Shown here one piece after another: positions 23,820-35,561 of a DNA stretch of 64,000 nt. A model generated the notes under the pieces. The model was not told where the DNA came from. It did no database searches and saw only the letters and a program-made list of their open reading frames with translations. A program made the translations under genes and the position numbers. Numbering within the stretch: the stretch's first letter is position 1; every line of letters begins with the position of its first letter. Origin of the DNA: Semisulcospira habei (taxonomy: Eukaryota > Mollusca > Gastropoda > Semisulcospiridae); NCBI GenBank assembly GCA_036245525.1, contig BTPG01000004.1:22103811-22167810 (forward strand), read 5' to 3'.

Positions 23820-26609
23820 AGCTAAGAGGTACCTGTGGCGCCTGAGGCGCTCAGAGGGAGTGTTGCGCTGCCGAGAGGTCTCCGACGAGGGCCAGGTTCT
23901 CTCATTGGCCGGAGAGGTCATGGAGATAGAAGCGGGCGAAGGTGGACTATGCCTGCCACCCGACCGCTGCAACGATGTCTCTGACTGCGCAGTTGCGGTT
24001 GAACGCGACGCTGGTGGTGACCGCTCTGACTTCATGAGCCCGAATCAGCATTCTCCTGGCCCCCTGTGGGGAGAGATCTATGTAAGCGGAGCGGATGGTC
24101 CATCACAACCAGGACGTGATCGTCTGGGCCGAAATGCCAGCTTGGCCTGGAGCCGAGGGCAGGCAGAGGCGGGAGCGGCCTCTCCTGAAGGGCTTCACTC
24201 TGCGCAGGTAGACTCTTAATGCTTGGGCTGGGTCCTGCAGTCGTGATGTCTGGGACTGGCCGAACCCTGTAATGGGCGAAGGCTCAACACCCGGGGCGCT
24301 GCCATGGGGAGTCTGGGCTGGGTCCGCCGAAAGGGCATGCAGCTCGCTCACTCTGGCCGCTGTGGCACAGGCCAAGAGGAAGCAGGTCTTCCTAGTCATG
24401 TCCACGAGGCTGGCCAAGGGAAAAGGTTCGAACCAACTGGAGTTCAACCAAGGCAACACCACCGGGAGGTCCCAGCGTGGAACGAGAGCATGAGCGACTG
24501 GCCGCTGCAGTGCGAAGAGGGACATCAGGTCAGAGAGGTACTTGCACGCTCCTAGGTCTGGTAGACCTAAGTGCTGAGAAGTGTCTACCACCATCGAGAG
24601 GTAATCACGGATGGTGATCGGGGCGAAGTTCTGCTCAGTAAACCGCCACAAGAAGAACTCAGCCAGCTGAGGCATGGTCAGAGCCATGGGGGAGAGGCGC
24701 TGGGACTGTAGGACCCTCCACTTTCTTCATACACCTAGAGGGTGGATGGACTGCAGGCTGCCGTGATCGCCTCCACTGCTGCATCTGAGAAACCTCACAC
24801 TGAGGGTTTGCCGCACCACCTCCAGGCGTGAAGAAGAAGTATCTCTGGGCAAGGGTGGAAGAGATTCTGCCTAGGCTGCTCCAGTATCGTACAAAGCGTG
24901 GGGAGCCGGAGAGGAGGGTCGGTGACAAGGTTCAAAGATCTGTCGTCCACATCCTGTTCTAAATTAACGGTGCGACGAGCAGTAGGATCGTGTTGCAACC
25001 CCATGGCTTGAGGAGCACCTTGGGCACCAGCGCCGAGGGAGGATAAGCGTAGGCCACGAGGTTCTCCACCACCCATGCGTGGGGGTCCGGGATGGGCAAG
25101 ACAAATAGCGGCAGCTGCTTGTTTCATCTGGTGGCAAACAGGTTGATATGGGCGTCTCCCAGTGCGCACAGATCATCCGAAGACATCCGGACGGAGGGAC
25201 CACTCTGTGTGGAGGAGCTGTCCTTATCGCGAGAGCGAATCCACAAGAACATTCAGGTGTCCCAGGATGTTCCGTGCTCGGAGCGCAATCCCCCGATCCC
25301 TGCCACACAGGAAGATCCGGTAAAGTAGTATGCAGAGGGCCGGGGACCAAGTGCTGCCTTGCTTCTGAATATAGGCTACCACTGTCGCATTGTTGGACAG
25401 GATCAGGATTTCCTGGCTGCAGAGCTGCGATTCCCAGTTGATGTGCCAACCACACCGCCTTCAACTCCAGCCAGTTGAAATGCTTGTCTCGAAGGTCCGA
25501 TGCCCACCGGCCCGAGACAGTGCTGAATTCCGGCAGAAAGTGGGCACCCCAGCCGACGAGGCTTGCGTTCACGCAAATGAAGAAAGGAGGCGGAGGGGTG
25601 GGACTCCTGGCGCCAATCAAGAACGGTCTGTCCATCCGAGCAGATGCAGCCGGATCAACAGCGAGACTGGGATCAAGGCTGAGAGATCTCCCGAGGACGA
25701 CACCAGTGGAGCAGCACATGGAGCTGCAGCGGTTGCGAGTAGAGCCTGCCGAGGGGTAGCAGGTCCGCCGCGGCGCTGATTAGACCCAAGAGCTGGAGCC
25801 AGGTCCTGGCCAGGACCGCGTCCGCCAGAGAGACCTGAAGTGCTAAGGACGCCACCTCCTGGATCCGAGCATCCGGTAGACGTACCCTGTTGAGGTTGGT
25901 CAGGAACTCCATGTCCAGGTGAACAACCCTGCAAGACAGCACCAAGTCCGACTTTCCCTCTTTGACGATGAACCTGAGCATGAGCGTCCCTGTCCACCTC
26001 TAGTGAGGCCACGTCCTGATTCTTGAGGAGCAGGTCGTCGAGATAGTTGGAGGTAGGGCTCGAGGAATCCTGCCTGGCTTTGGCGACTATGGCGTCCATA
26101 ATCCTCGAAAAGACACAAAGGCTGAGGTTGAGACCGAAGGGTAGTGCCCAAAACCGATAACGACCCCGCAAAAGGCAAATCGCAGGTAACGCCGAGAGGG
26201 TGCATGGGAACATGCCGGTATGCGTCTGACAGGTCGAGACTGACCGCATAGTCCATAGGCTGTACTGAGGCCCGTAAGGCTCTTGCAGTATCCATGCGAA
26301 AGGAGGGGGCGACAATACACTTGTCCAGGGCTGAGAGATCGATGACCGGTTGCCACTTGCCGCCGGACTTCGGAACCATGAAGAGCCGACTGTGGAGTCC
26401 TGTTGAACTACTACTCCGTGGCGGCCTTCTGAAGCAGCGCGGCAATCTCCCCCTGAAGAGCGTCCGCCTTGCACTGGTCGACCGGTACGCGCATCCAGAG
26501 AGGAGAGCGTCTCAACGGGGGAGGGGTCCGAAGGAGATCTGAAGTCCTTCTGAGATCGCGCTGAGAATCCAAGGGTCCTCCGGCAGCAGCAACCGCCACT
26601 CACTGCCAC
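23820..26609 (-). pseudogene. DIRS B polymerase remnant
   Basis: Reverse transcriptase pieces at 26609-25673 include VIDLSALDKCI, SLDLSDAYRHVPMHP and the intact catalytic block SNYLDDLLLKNQ. RNase H at 25640-25400 shows CVNASLVGWGAHFLP and FNWLELKAVW. The first catalytic Asp position reads N (VNAS rather than VDAS in elements C and D). The recombinase at 24687-24103 carries LAEFFLWRFTEQNFAPITIR and ATAARVSELHALS, which holds the first catalytic Arg. The remaining recombinase tail lies at lower coordinates in another frame. Several indels make this copy inactive. Confidence 0.85.
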
Positions 26610-27789
26610 TCGTCGCTGTGCCTCGCTAGCCTCCCGCCAATTGGAGACCCTCCAGGAATCGGCGGGGGTGAAGTCGAGAGCAAGTCACTAGGCCCTCCCC
26701 CGCCCGGGACTCCGGGCGTTCCTGGGCCCGGTGGGGGCTGAGGCCTGGAGGGGGGTGCGTAAGGCTGACGGGGGCCCGACGTCTGGGTCTGGGAGGTAGT
26801 CTGGTAACCAGAAGCTCCGCAGGGCGCAACCCTCATCCTTGCGGGAAGCTGGAAACCGGGAGGAATCAGCTCTGGGAGCGCTCGGCCACAGGTCCTTAGC
26901 CGAATCTTTAACCTCTTGCCAAGTGGAACCAAAGAAGAGGGACCAGAGGAGCACAGCGAAGTTGAGCGATGAAGGTTGAGGGGAAGCCGGTAGAGCTCTT
27001 CAGCACAGCGTCTCGTCTAATTAGGTCATAATTCGCAGCCACCACCACAGAGTTGGTCGCGCTGTTGTGCACGGCACGATTAGCTGTCACCGCCAATGAG
27101 TGGATGTACCGCAAACGAGTCTTGTTCGGCCGCTCCCAAAACTCCTTCACACTCCGCACGACTGCCTGCGTGGCCAAGTCCAAACCCGCACAAGCTAGGG
27201 AATTCCGAATCAGACTTGTCGTGTGGTCTAGACCAGGGGGGAAGAAAGATCTTGAAAGGTTTCGCCTGAAATGGAGCGTCGACCAAGGCCACTGCCTTCC
27301 TCTTGAGCGGCGGAGAGGGCGGGCATCCTTCCAAGGGAAGAAGGCGGAGATCAAATGCGCTGCCTCGTCTAGGACCCACAACGTCTCAGATGAACCAGGT
27401 GTCTCTCCTGCCGTGTCAGACGCCGAAGGGCTGCGGGGACGGGGGTTCTGGGAGCCCAAGGCTGACGCAGAGTCCTCCGGGTGCAGACTGAGGATGTCCG
27501 CAGCATAAACCAAAGGTGCGGGCAATATGGAAACCATGTACGACGGAGAACCAACCTGTCCGGCGGAGACCAATAGGGTCTGCCGGGCAAACGCTCGGGG
27601 CGCCTGTGCGCGAGGGTCAGGTGAAAGCCGCATGGCGTGCAACTGCTGCCGAAGTCCAGGCACTACCGTAGCGCTGACCGGCGATCTTGCTTGAACGACG
27701 AGTGAAGAAAATTGCCTCCTACGTGAGTCGAGAGCAGCCAGCAGGGAATCGTAACAAAAAGTCCTAGTGGCCCGCCGAGGAGTGTCCAT
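26600..27789 (-). pseudogene. DIRS B Gag-like region
   Basis: A 293-codon frame (27789-26908) covers ETLWVLDEAAHLISAFFPWK, LIRNSLACAGLDLATQAVVR and AVHNSATNSVVVAANYDLIR, blocks that align with the Gag-like frames of A and D. It is followed in other frames by Pro-rich sequence (26932-26600) that overlaps the start of the polymerase, as in D. Confidence 0.75.
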
Positions 27790-28299
27790 AGAGCTGTGTC
27801 CATGAAACTTCCCCGAGGGCTAGGGGACCGGCTGCGAGGAGAGAAACGCCGAGATGTGCGAGGGGACCAGCTCCGGCTGGGAGCCTGACGTGGAGGAGAC
27901 GGGCTACCTCCGTAGCTACGAGTTCCCGTGCTAGGAGGCCTGCGTGTGCTGGGGGTGGCTGACGGACGGCGATTAGCGGAAACATCCCCATGAGTCTGTG
28001 TCTTTTGAGTGCTCTGTCCCTTGGCCGCCCCTTGCGAAGGATCATGCGATACTGGCAGCGGTCTCTTGGTAGCTCATTGTGAAGGACCATACGAGACGAG
28101 GTTGACTCTCCCAGCCATTGCTATGAGAGGGCTAACGGGCCTGAGTCCAGTGTCCGGCGTGAATAGGGCCCCACAATCTCATACGTCGCTCGGCGGTGCA
28201 GAAAAGTGGGGGGAGCGAGGGTTACAGTCACTTCAGGGTCTTGCACTGACCTGACACTGTCCAACAGCGCAGTAGAATCTGTAGCCGCTGGGCGGCCCC

Positions 28300-28615
28300 G
28301 CCGATAAAAGTCCCACAGCTGAGACCACTTCTGCTCCTTCCACGTAGAGCACTTAACGCAGGTACGGGATGAGGAGCAGCCACAACAGAGAAGACACAGC
28401 GTATGCGCGTCCGTCAGCCACTGGAATCCTTTACATCTCCTACAGGTGCGTAGCTGCACACTGCAACACAAAGCAGAAGCTATGAAAGCAACCGCGCGGG
28501 CCAGTCCGAGGGCTAAGCCCAGTCTTAACTGAACAAATTCGACAAATTTCCACGGGATATGCCGATGGTTCCCTAAACAGCCCGTTTACTCGTAGGCATA
28601 ATGCGAGGCCTTACC
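28300..28615 (-). CDS. DIRS B leader intron and zinc-binding N-terminal domain
   Basis: A donor (GGTGAG|GTAAGG) at 28615/28614 and an acceptor (TTGTGTTGCAG) ending at 28461 outline a 154-bp intron. Right after it the frame reads LRTCRRCKGFQWL, then HTLCLLCCGCSSSRTCVKC and WKEQKWSQLWDFYRRG. The Cys and His spacing (C-x2-C, then H-x2-C-x2-C-x2-C, then C-x2-C) suggests zinc binding. Elements A, C and D carry the same pattern immediately after an intron-like acceptor, so the domain is a shared feature of this DIRS group rather than chance. It probably forms the Gag N-terminus. The function is inferred. Confidence 0.6.
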
Positions 28616-28921
28616 TCACCATCTTCTTAGCCACTAGCGAAACCTGAGGAGACGAAGTATAGCTGAAGAATTAATCCAAACAACGGAGAGGCTGAAGCCG
28701 GTGAACCGTTCCCGGTGGAGCTAAGGGTAAGACTGGCGGGAATGCACGGCTCACGTGACCGGATGGAGGCAGGGGAGACTACCCGGTCACTTGGATACAA
28801 CTCTCTGAGATACGGCCCTTTTCGTGTAGGTACACACAAAGGGTCTTGGGCTGAAATCGGGTAAGTTTAAGGGGTATATTCCATATAGTAATGCCATTGG
28901 TAATGTATTTTGAGGAAACAA

Positions 28922-29498
28922 ATAGACATTTTTCACATTATTTGCTGAACTCTTGTGACCTCTGACCTTTCCAAGAGGTCATCCAAGTTAGCATGCACAG
29001 GAAGGTCTTACCCTCTCGTGTCTCAGAGCCAGGTTTGGGATGAAGGTTGTAAATAGCATTTGAGAAAAAACTTTTTGTCAGAAAATAACTATTTGTTACC
29101 CATTTCCTGATCTCTTGTGACCCTTGACCTTTCTAAGGGGTCATCCAAATTAGTATGCATAGGAAGGTCTTACTATCAGGTATTTCTGTACCAAGTTTGG
29201 GTTTGAAGTTATGAATAGTATTTGAGAAAAAACATCTTTTGTCAAAATATGGCTATTTTTTACCTATTTTCTGAGCCACTATCACCCTTGACAGTTTCGA
29301 TGGGTAAAAGTGGTTTTAAACAATGTGAGCGTTAGCGCTTTCGAGCACTTTCTTTAAAAACAATGGCACAAAATCACCCATCATTAAATACCATCATTTA
29401 GGTGGCTGTAGCCACAGCTCTAAATGATGATCTTTAAGTTTAATGACAGGCCACACCTTTTTGCCCTTCTAGACCTCTCTTGATGGTGCACCTGTCTT
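28922..29498. other. Intron 5 of BTBD7, proximal part: diverged repeat
   Basis: Two or three imperfect copies of a roughly 125-bp unit are visible at 28930-29060, 29090-29190 and onward (CTCTTGTGACC...TGACCTTTC...GGTCATCCAA...TTAG...ATGCA). The same motif occurs at 23240-23310. No gene. Confidence 0.45.
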
Positions 29499-29723
29499 TT
29501 AACCCATATCATACCGAGGCTAAAAGCTTCAACTTTGTGCACTGCCAAATGCAACCTACATTATAGTACTTACAGATAAGGATATAGACCAATGGCTTTA
29601 TTTCAAAGATGGTGCCAGAATAGGGTGGCGCCTAGAGGCGCCAAATTATTCTGGCACTAACCCCTGATCTATTTTAGTGAAACTTATTTCACACACTGGT
29701 GTATTCCGAATGATAAGGGTTAA
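29499..29723. mobile_element. TTAA-flanked ~220-bp MITE with TTGGCGCC hairpin, copy 3 (inverted)
   Basis: Starts TTAA-CCCATATCATACCGAGGC and ends GAATGATAAGGG-TTAA. The internal order is the reverse of copies 1 and 2. It lies 65 bp from the exon 5 donor of BTBD7. Confidence 0.75.
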
Positions 29724-29787
29724 GACCCCTTTTTTCTTGGAACAAGTTCTACTGCTCAAGGGTTTCCAATCATAAAGCATGACATAC

Positions 29788-29965
29788 CTGGAATGGTACC
29801 AGCAATAATGTCGACAGTGGACACAGGAGAGACGGCATAGGGAGCAGAGGAGCAGTGCTGTTCATCCACCATGTACAGAGTATCAGGGATGGCGGACATG
29901 TGCAGCATTCGCACGCGACTTGTGTCCTGATCCTGTGCTGATACCACCATGTCTTCTAATACAGC
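29788..29965 (-). CDS. BTBD7: BTBD7 exon 5
   Basis: The exon begins after acceptor TATTTTGTAG with AVLEDMVVSAQDQ and contains RVRMLHMSAIPDTLYMVDEQ. This aligns with the vertebrate BTBD7 block ending in S-N-V-P-D-T-L-Y-M-V. The donor is CCAG|GTATGT. Entry is phase 0 after exon 4 and exit is phase 1, matching exon 6. The exon is 178 bp, residues about 587-645. DIRS element C starts only about 25 bp upstream of this acceptor, so the branch point and much of the polypyrimidine context probably come from the transposon end. Confidence 0.9.
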
Positions 29966-30393
29966 CTACAAAATACAGCATACAAAAATGAATTTTCCTC
30001 TAAAATGTATTTTTTCGAAAAATACTTACCGATGACATGACTATATGGAAGTGTCTATTACTTACTCAATTTTAGCCTAAGAACCCGTTGTGTTCCAACA
30101 CAACCCGGGGAGGCACTCGGGGAACCCCGAGAGGGGCCGAGTTGTCTCCCGTTCCTGCCCATCCGGTTCTGAGTCACGTGGTGACCAGCCAGTCGGAATA
30201 CTTAGCTCACCAGCGGGGCAGGTGGGAGGGTCCTCTGAGTCATGTCATCGGTAAGTATTTTTCGGAAAAATACATTTTAGAGGAAAAATTCATTTGTTTC
30301 CTCAAAATACATTACCGATGACATGACTATATGAAAGAATTGCGAGAAGGAGGAGGGTGCAGCACCCAAAACACCGCCTCAGACAGGTTATAG

Positions 30394-32805
30394 TCAGAGC
30401 CGTCCTCCCTGCCGCAAACTCCCGACAATTTTAGCTAAGTGCGTATCTACGGCGCCCATGGTGCCGGGAGGGAGTGTTGCGCTGCGGTGATGTCCCCCAC
30501 CAGAGTGAGGTTGTCTCGCTGGCCTGCCAAATCCCGGAGGTAGAAGCGGGCGAAGGTCGGTCCGCCCGCCCGCAGTTGCCACAATGTCTTGGACAGTGCA
30601 GTTCCGGTTGAACGCGACGCTTGTGGCCACGGCTCGTACCTTGTGTGCACATATCTTCAGCCTCTGTGCTCCCTCCAGGGAGAGGTCCCGGTAGGCGGAC
30701 CATATGACCCAGCATAGCCAGGAAGATATCGTCTGGGCTGTTATGTCAGTTCTGCCTGAATTCAACGGCAGACAGAGGCGGAAGCATCCTCTCGGGACGG
30801 CTTTGGACCTGCGTAGGTAACGCGTAGGGCGTGCATGGGATCTTGTTGCCTGGTCTCCTGGACAAAGTTCACATCTCTCCGCAGCCCTAAGGGAATCACC
30901 TGTCAAGGAAGGCCGGGTCCGAGAGAAGCTGCACGGAACCATCCATCTGGAACTGCAGGCAAGCAGGGCGTGCGGACAGCGTGTGTAGCTCGCTTACTCG
31001 GGCCGCCGTGGCAAGGGCCAGCAGGAAGCATGTCTTACGGGTCACATCCGCGAAGCGGGCCAAGGACAGCAGTTCGAACCTGTCGGAGTTAAGCCACGGT
31101 AGTACCCAAGGGAGGTCCCTGCGAGGAATGAGCGAGCGGGGGACTGGACTCTGCAGGCCGAAGCAAGTCAAAAGATCGGCGAGGTCCTGCAGTCGCCGGG
31201 GTCCGGGCTGCCGAGGTGACGGTAGATGTCAGCAATCATGGACTGGTATCCCCTGACATGAAGGGGCCCAACCCCTGGTCCCCGAAGAGCCAGAGGAAGA
31301 AGTCAGCGCGCTGGGGAATAGTCAGTTCGGTGGGGGAGAGTTATGGTCAGCGCACCAGGACCACAGCACTCGCCATTCCCTCGTAGATGCGCCTGGTCGA
31401 GGGTCTGCAGGCTGTAGCGATCGCTTTCACTGCTGCACTCGAGAAGCCTCTGTGGTGAGGGCTTGCCGCACAATCTCCAGGCCTGAAGGAGGAGAGGCTC
31501 CGGGCACAGGTGGAACAGCGGCTGGCAGGGTTGCCTGAGCATCGTGCTCGGCATGGGCAGCAGCAGAGGGGCCCGTGACGAGGCTGAGGAGGTCGGTGGT
31601 CCAAGACTGGTTCCAGGAGAACAGGGCTACCAGCAAGACGACTGCATTGCATCCTCGAAGCTTAAGGAGGACTTTGGGAACGAAGACCATCGGGGGGGTA
31701 CGCATACGCAAAGAGGCCGTCCCACGGGATGGAGAGCGCGTCAACTGCCCAGGCAAGGGGGTCTGGAATCAGGGAGACGAAGAGGGGAAGCTGGGGATTC
31801 CACCTAGTGGCGAACAGGTTGATCATAGGCATCTCCCAGTGAGCGCAGATCATCTGAAACATGTCCTTGCGTAACGTTCACTCCGTGCATAGCAGCTGGC
31901 CGAGCCGGGAGAGAGAGACGGCCAAGACGTTCAGGTGGCCGGGGATGTGTCAAGCTCAGATGGAAAAGCTGCGGTCCTCGCACCAGCGCATCAGACGGCA
32001 GAGGAGCATGCACAGGTCAGGTGAGCGCGTACCACCCTGCTTCTGAATATAGGAAACCACTGTCGTGTTGTCTGAGCGGACGCGCTGCTCCTGGCGCCAG
32101 AGGTGTGCTTCCCACGTGATGAGGGCTTGCCAGACCGCTTGCAGCTCCAACCAGTTGATGTGTCTGTTTGCCAGGTCCAAGGGGAAAGGGGCCGGACGTC
32201 GTGAGGAACCGTGGTAGCAGGTGAGAACCCCACCCGGAGAGACTAGCATCGACGCAAAGGGAGAGCTGAGGAGGCGGAGAGGCAAGGGGGAATCCCAAGG
32301 CGAGCCACAAAGTGTCCGTCCAAGGCCGCAGATGGGGACGAAGCGTCTGAGTCACGAGCACCGGGGCAGCTATGTCTCCGGAGGACGGACGCCAATGGAT
32401 CAGGAGGTGCAGCTGTAGCGGGCGGGCGTGAAGATGAGCGAATGGGAGTAGATCCGCCACTGCATTCATCAAGCCGAAAAGCTGACGCCAACTCTGGCGG
32501 GGCCTGCTTCCACCTGGGCTATCAGCTGGCTATGGCGGCTATCCCTGTATCCGAGGCTCCGGCAAACGCACCCCTTTGAGGTTGGCAGCGAGTTCCATGC
32601 TGAGATGGAAAAACCGGCGGTAGGGAGTGAGGTCTGACTTGCCCGCGTTGACCAGGAACCCCAACCGCGATAACAGCCGAAGCTGTGCATCCCTGTCCGT
32701 CACAAGGTCAGCCTCCGACTGGTTCCTCAGGAGGATGTCGTCCAGGTAGCTCGAGGTCGGACTGGACAGCGAACGCAGGAGAACAGCTTGGAGAGGCCCG
32801 CACAC
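30394..32805 (-). pseudogene. DIRS C polymerase remnant
   Basis: Reverse transcriptase C-terminal half at 32805-32469 carries SSYLDDILLRNQSEADLVTD. RNase H at 32472-31960 has LCVDASLSGWGSHLLP, INWLELQAVWQAL and the block SDNTTVVSYIQKQGGTRSP split by indels. A DLFATRW-type block (31862-31662, NLFATRWNPQLPLFVSLIPD) follows. The recombinase occupies 31171-30394, with ALATAARVSELHTLSARPA and a tail in which KVRAVATSVAFNRNCTVQDI corresponds to the H-x-x-R region (here HKVRAVA). Frames shift repeatedly. The copy is inactive. Confidence 0.85.
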
Positions 32806-34411
32806 CAGTCCTGGCGAAAGGCAAGTGGAGTCCAGCTGGCCAGCGACGGTCGGCGAAAAAGTCGTAGTCCCGGCAACGGACTGATGGAGCAGGGCGGAGA
32901 AGGCGTCCCTAAGGTCCCAAAACCAGGGGGCTGTGGAGGCGACTAGAAACTACCTACCTGCCATCCCGCATCGACGAAAGCGGAACTGTCCTCTTGAGTG
33001 GGGGGGAAGGCCACAGCGGGGAGCAGGACCGCGAAAAGCCGAGGCACCTCAAGGGCGGGAAGAGTGAGGATGGCGTCTGGAGCGGGGGGGCGCGATTGCG
33101 ACGATGGAAGCGGGGTCGACGATCCCGGTCAGGAGAGCTCCTACTCATCGCCGACGTGGCGAAGGCGACAGACGACGCGGTGGGCGAGGCGAGCAGAAAC
33201 GAGATGAACGTGGAGTCGCCCGCAGAACCGAAGCGCGAGACCTGGTCGAGAGCGACGAGGACGTGGAGGAGCGAGGGCTGCGTCCGCTGGAGTGATGCGC
33301 ACCGCGGTCCTTCCTGCGCTCGACAACAGGTGAGCATGAGCGTCTGGAGCTGCTGGAGGAGTGGGAGGGCTCCGAACTGCCCGAAGTCCTCAGACGAGTG
33401 GACACTGATCTCTGCGAGCCGGGCTCAGTGAGGCAGGCTCTCTGCCGGCTAAACGTCTCCCCGTAAGAGTCAGCGAGCTTACCGAGTAGAGACAATTAGG
33501 ACTGACAGTGGACACTGGATGGGGCGCGGCGCATCCCAGGAGGCCGGGCTCAGAGAGGCAGGCGCTCTGCTGACTATATGGCTCCCCGTAAGAACCAGCG
33601 GGCTTTGTCTGGGCGGGCTCCCTCCGGGGAGCTGTCGCGTTGAATGCAGTCCTGCTAGGAGCGCTGGGCTTACGTGTCTGGAGCGGCATGCATTCCCGAA
33701 AGTCGGTGTGGTCGCGTGCTTCTCTCTTGGCACTGGTCTCTGCGAGCCGGGCTCGGTGAGGCGGGCTCTCTGCAGGCTAAACAACTCCCCATAAGAGTCA
33801 GCGAGCTTACCAAGGAGAGACAATTAGGACTGACAGTGGACACTGGGCGGCGCGCGAGCTGTCACATCGAATGCAGTCCTGCCAGGAGCGCTGGGATCAT
33901 GTGTCCGGCGCGGCGTGCGCTCCCCAAGGTCGGCGCGGTCGCGTGCCGCCACTGCTCCGGCACGGAAGGGGGCACAACGAAGGGCGAAGGAGCACTCACT
34001 GGTGCGGGCGCTCGCGCCTGAAAGCTCCATAACTGTGACCAACGTTGCTCGGGCCAAGTGGAGCAGAGATCGCAAGCGTGGTTGGAGGCACAGGGAAGAC
34101 AGGCCTATGGATGCAGGTCGGCCAAGGAATTCCACGCTTTGCGTGCAAGTAAGCCCTGGCAGCTGCAACACATATCAGACATGATAGGCGACCAAGCCTG
34201 GGCACCGAGAGGCCCCGCCAATGAAGTCGAGAGCTCAACACAAATAATATGAGCGAAAGAAGCAGCTGCAACACATGTCCGACATGACACGCTAACGGGC
34301 GAGGGCACGAGGCGCCCCGCCAAGCTAAGACGAGCGTCGGACGCGAAATGGCACAACGAAGGTACGAGCGAAACGAGGTGCCTCTGATTGAAGCTGGCGC
34401 CCGGCCTTACC
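32806..34411 (-). pseudogene. DIRS C Gag-like remnant with GC-rich tandem repeats
   Basis: Only part of the Arg/Ser-rich Gag region survives (33337-32954 and overlapping frames rich in RSS/SRR). From about 33400 to 33860 a unit with TCTCTGCGAGCCGGGCTC ... GAGACAATTAGGACTGACAG is repeated with roughly 330-bp spacing. A second duplication of about 105 bp (AGCTGCAACACAT...GACATGA) lies at 34150-34345. The zinc-binding domain is recognisable near 34000-34165 (AWNSLADLHP, stop, ACLPCASNHACDLCSTW), broken by one stop codon. Confidence 0.65.
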
Positions 34412-35561
34412 TCCCAGTCGAAGCGGGGACGGGGGGTGGGGGAGCCTCCAAAACACCCTCAACGCATGACGGGAGGGGGGGGGGGGGGGGGAGTCCCAAT
34501 CTAGTCAGCGCCGCGTAGGCCGAGCAAGCCCAGGAAGGCGCAGAAGAGGCAAGGCCAGAAGAACAGGCAATGAAGCCATCCCAGAAGGCAGAACAGGCAG
34601 CGACGAAGGTGAAGCACCATAGTCCTAAGTCCCAACAAGGCAAGATGACCCAGCAAGGCCGGTCACAGCATACACAGTCAGGGTCCGAAGGCTAATGCTG
34701 AAAACACGTCTGCACAGCATGAGCTAAGTAGAACGACTGGTTGGTCACCACGTGACTCGGAACCGGATGGGCAGGAATGGGAGACAACCTTCGGCCCCCT
34801 TGGGGTTCCCCGAGTGCCTCCCGGGTTGTGTTGGAACACAATGAGTTCTTAGGCTAAAACTGAGTAAGTAGTAGACACTTCCATATAGTATCGGTAATGT
34901 ATTTTGAGGAAACAAACCACACGTGTACAGAGCATAGCTGTAAGAACTAGACACATGCACAAGAAATCCTGCTTGCACCACTTGCAGTTGCACAACAGAC
35001 TTGGAGAGACTCGCAAAGGACAAACGAAAGATGGTTCATTTTTGTTATCACACATGAGCAAAATCTTAAAGAAATGTATTTTTCTTTCAAATAAATTTTT
35101 TGGAAAAATACTTACCGATGGTATTACAACTAGGAAATGGTTTCTTAGCTAGTCTAATTTTAGCAAAAAATGTGTTGTGTACGATAAAAATCATAATGGC
35201 GATGATGGCAGGCTAGGGGTGCCATAGCCCAGGCGGAAGCCCGCGAAACCTCCCTTCTGGTTCAACCGCGCATGCGCCCAGCGCTTCCTACTTCAGTCAG
35301 TTTCTTAGTGTAGAACAGCGGCAAGCGGGGCAGGGGGGAGGGAGCTTCGCGTAATACCATCGGTAAGTATTTTTCCAAAAAATTTATTTTAAAGAAAAAT
35401 ACATTTGTTTTCTCAAAACACATTACCGATGGTATTACAACTAGGAATCCTGAAGAGGAGGTGGGTGCCGCTATAACGCCCCAAATCGCCTGCCATCGAA
35501 GCTAGCAAGTTCCCCTCCTCAAGCAAACTCCCTCTAATTTTAGCAAAGATACTTACGGCGC

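Larger units (their letters stand above)
23385..28921 (-). mobile_element. DIRS-type retrotransposon B (intron 5 of BTBD7)
   Basis: The left end contains ACTTACCGATGGCATCACTA and the right end GTAATGCCATTGGTAATG. The intervening terminal repeats (about 23430-23600 and 28720-28880) are inverted copies sharing CCCTTTGTGTGTACCT-type sequence. The internal complementary region lies at about 23640-23740. Coding runs on the minus strand: zinc-binding domain, Gag-like, reverse transcriptase, RNase H, recombinase. The element spans nearly full length but has multiple frameshifts. It is in the sense orientation of BTBD7. Confidence 0.9.
29990..34916 (-). mobile_element. DIRS-type retrotransposon C (intron 4 of BTBD7)
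   Basis: The left end holds ACTTACCGATGACATGACTA and the right end GTATCGGTAATGTATTTTG. The terminal repeats (30040-30200 and 34740-34900) are inverted copies, for example AACCCGGGGAGGCACTCGGG against its complement CCCGAGTGCCTCCCGGGTTG. The internal complementary region is at about 30238-30335. The coding part is shortened by a large deletion that removes most of the reverse transcriptase N-terminal half and much of Gag. It is in the sense orientation of BTBD7. Confidence 0.9.
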
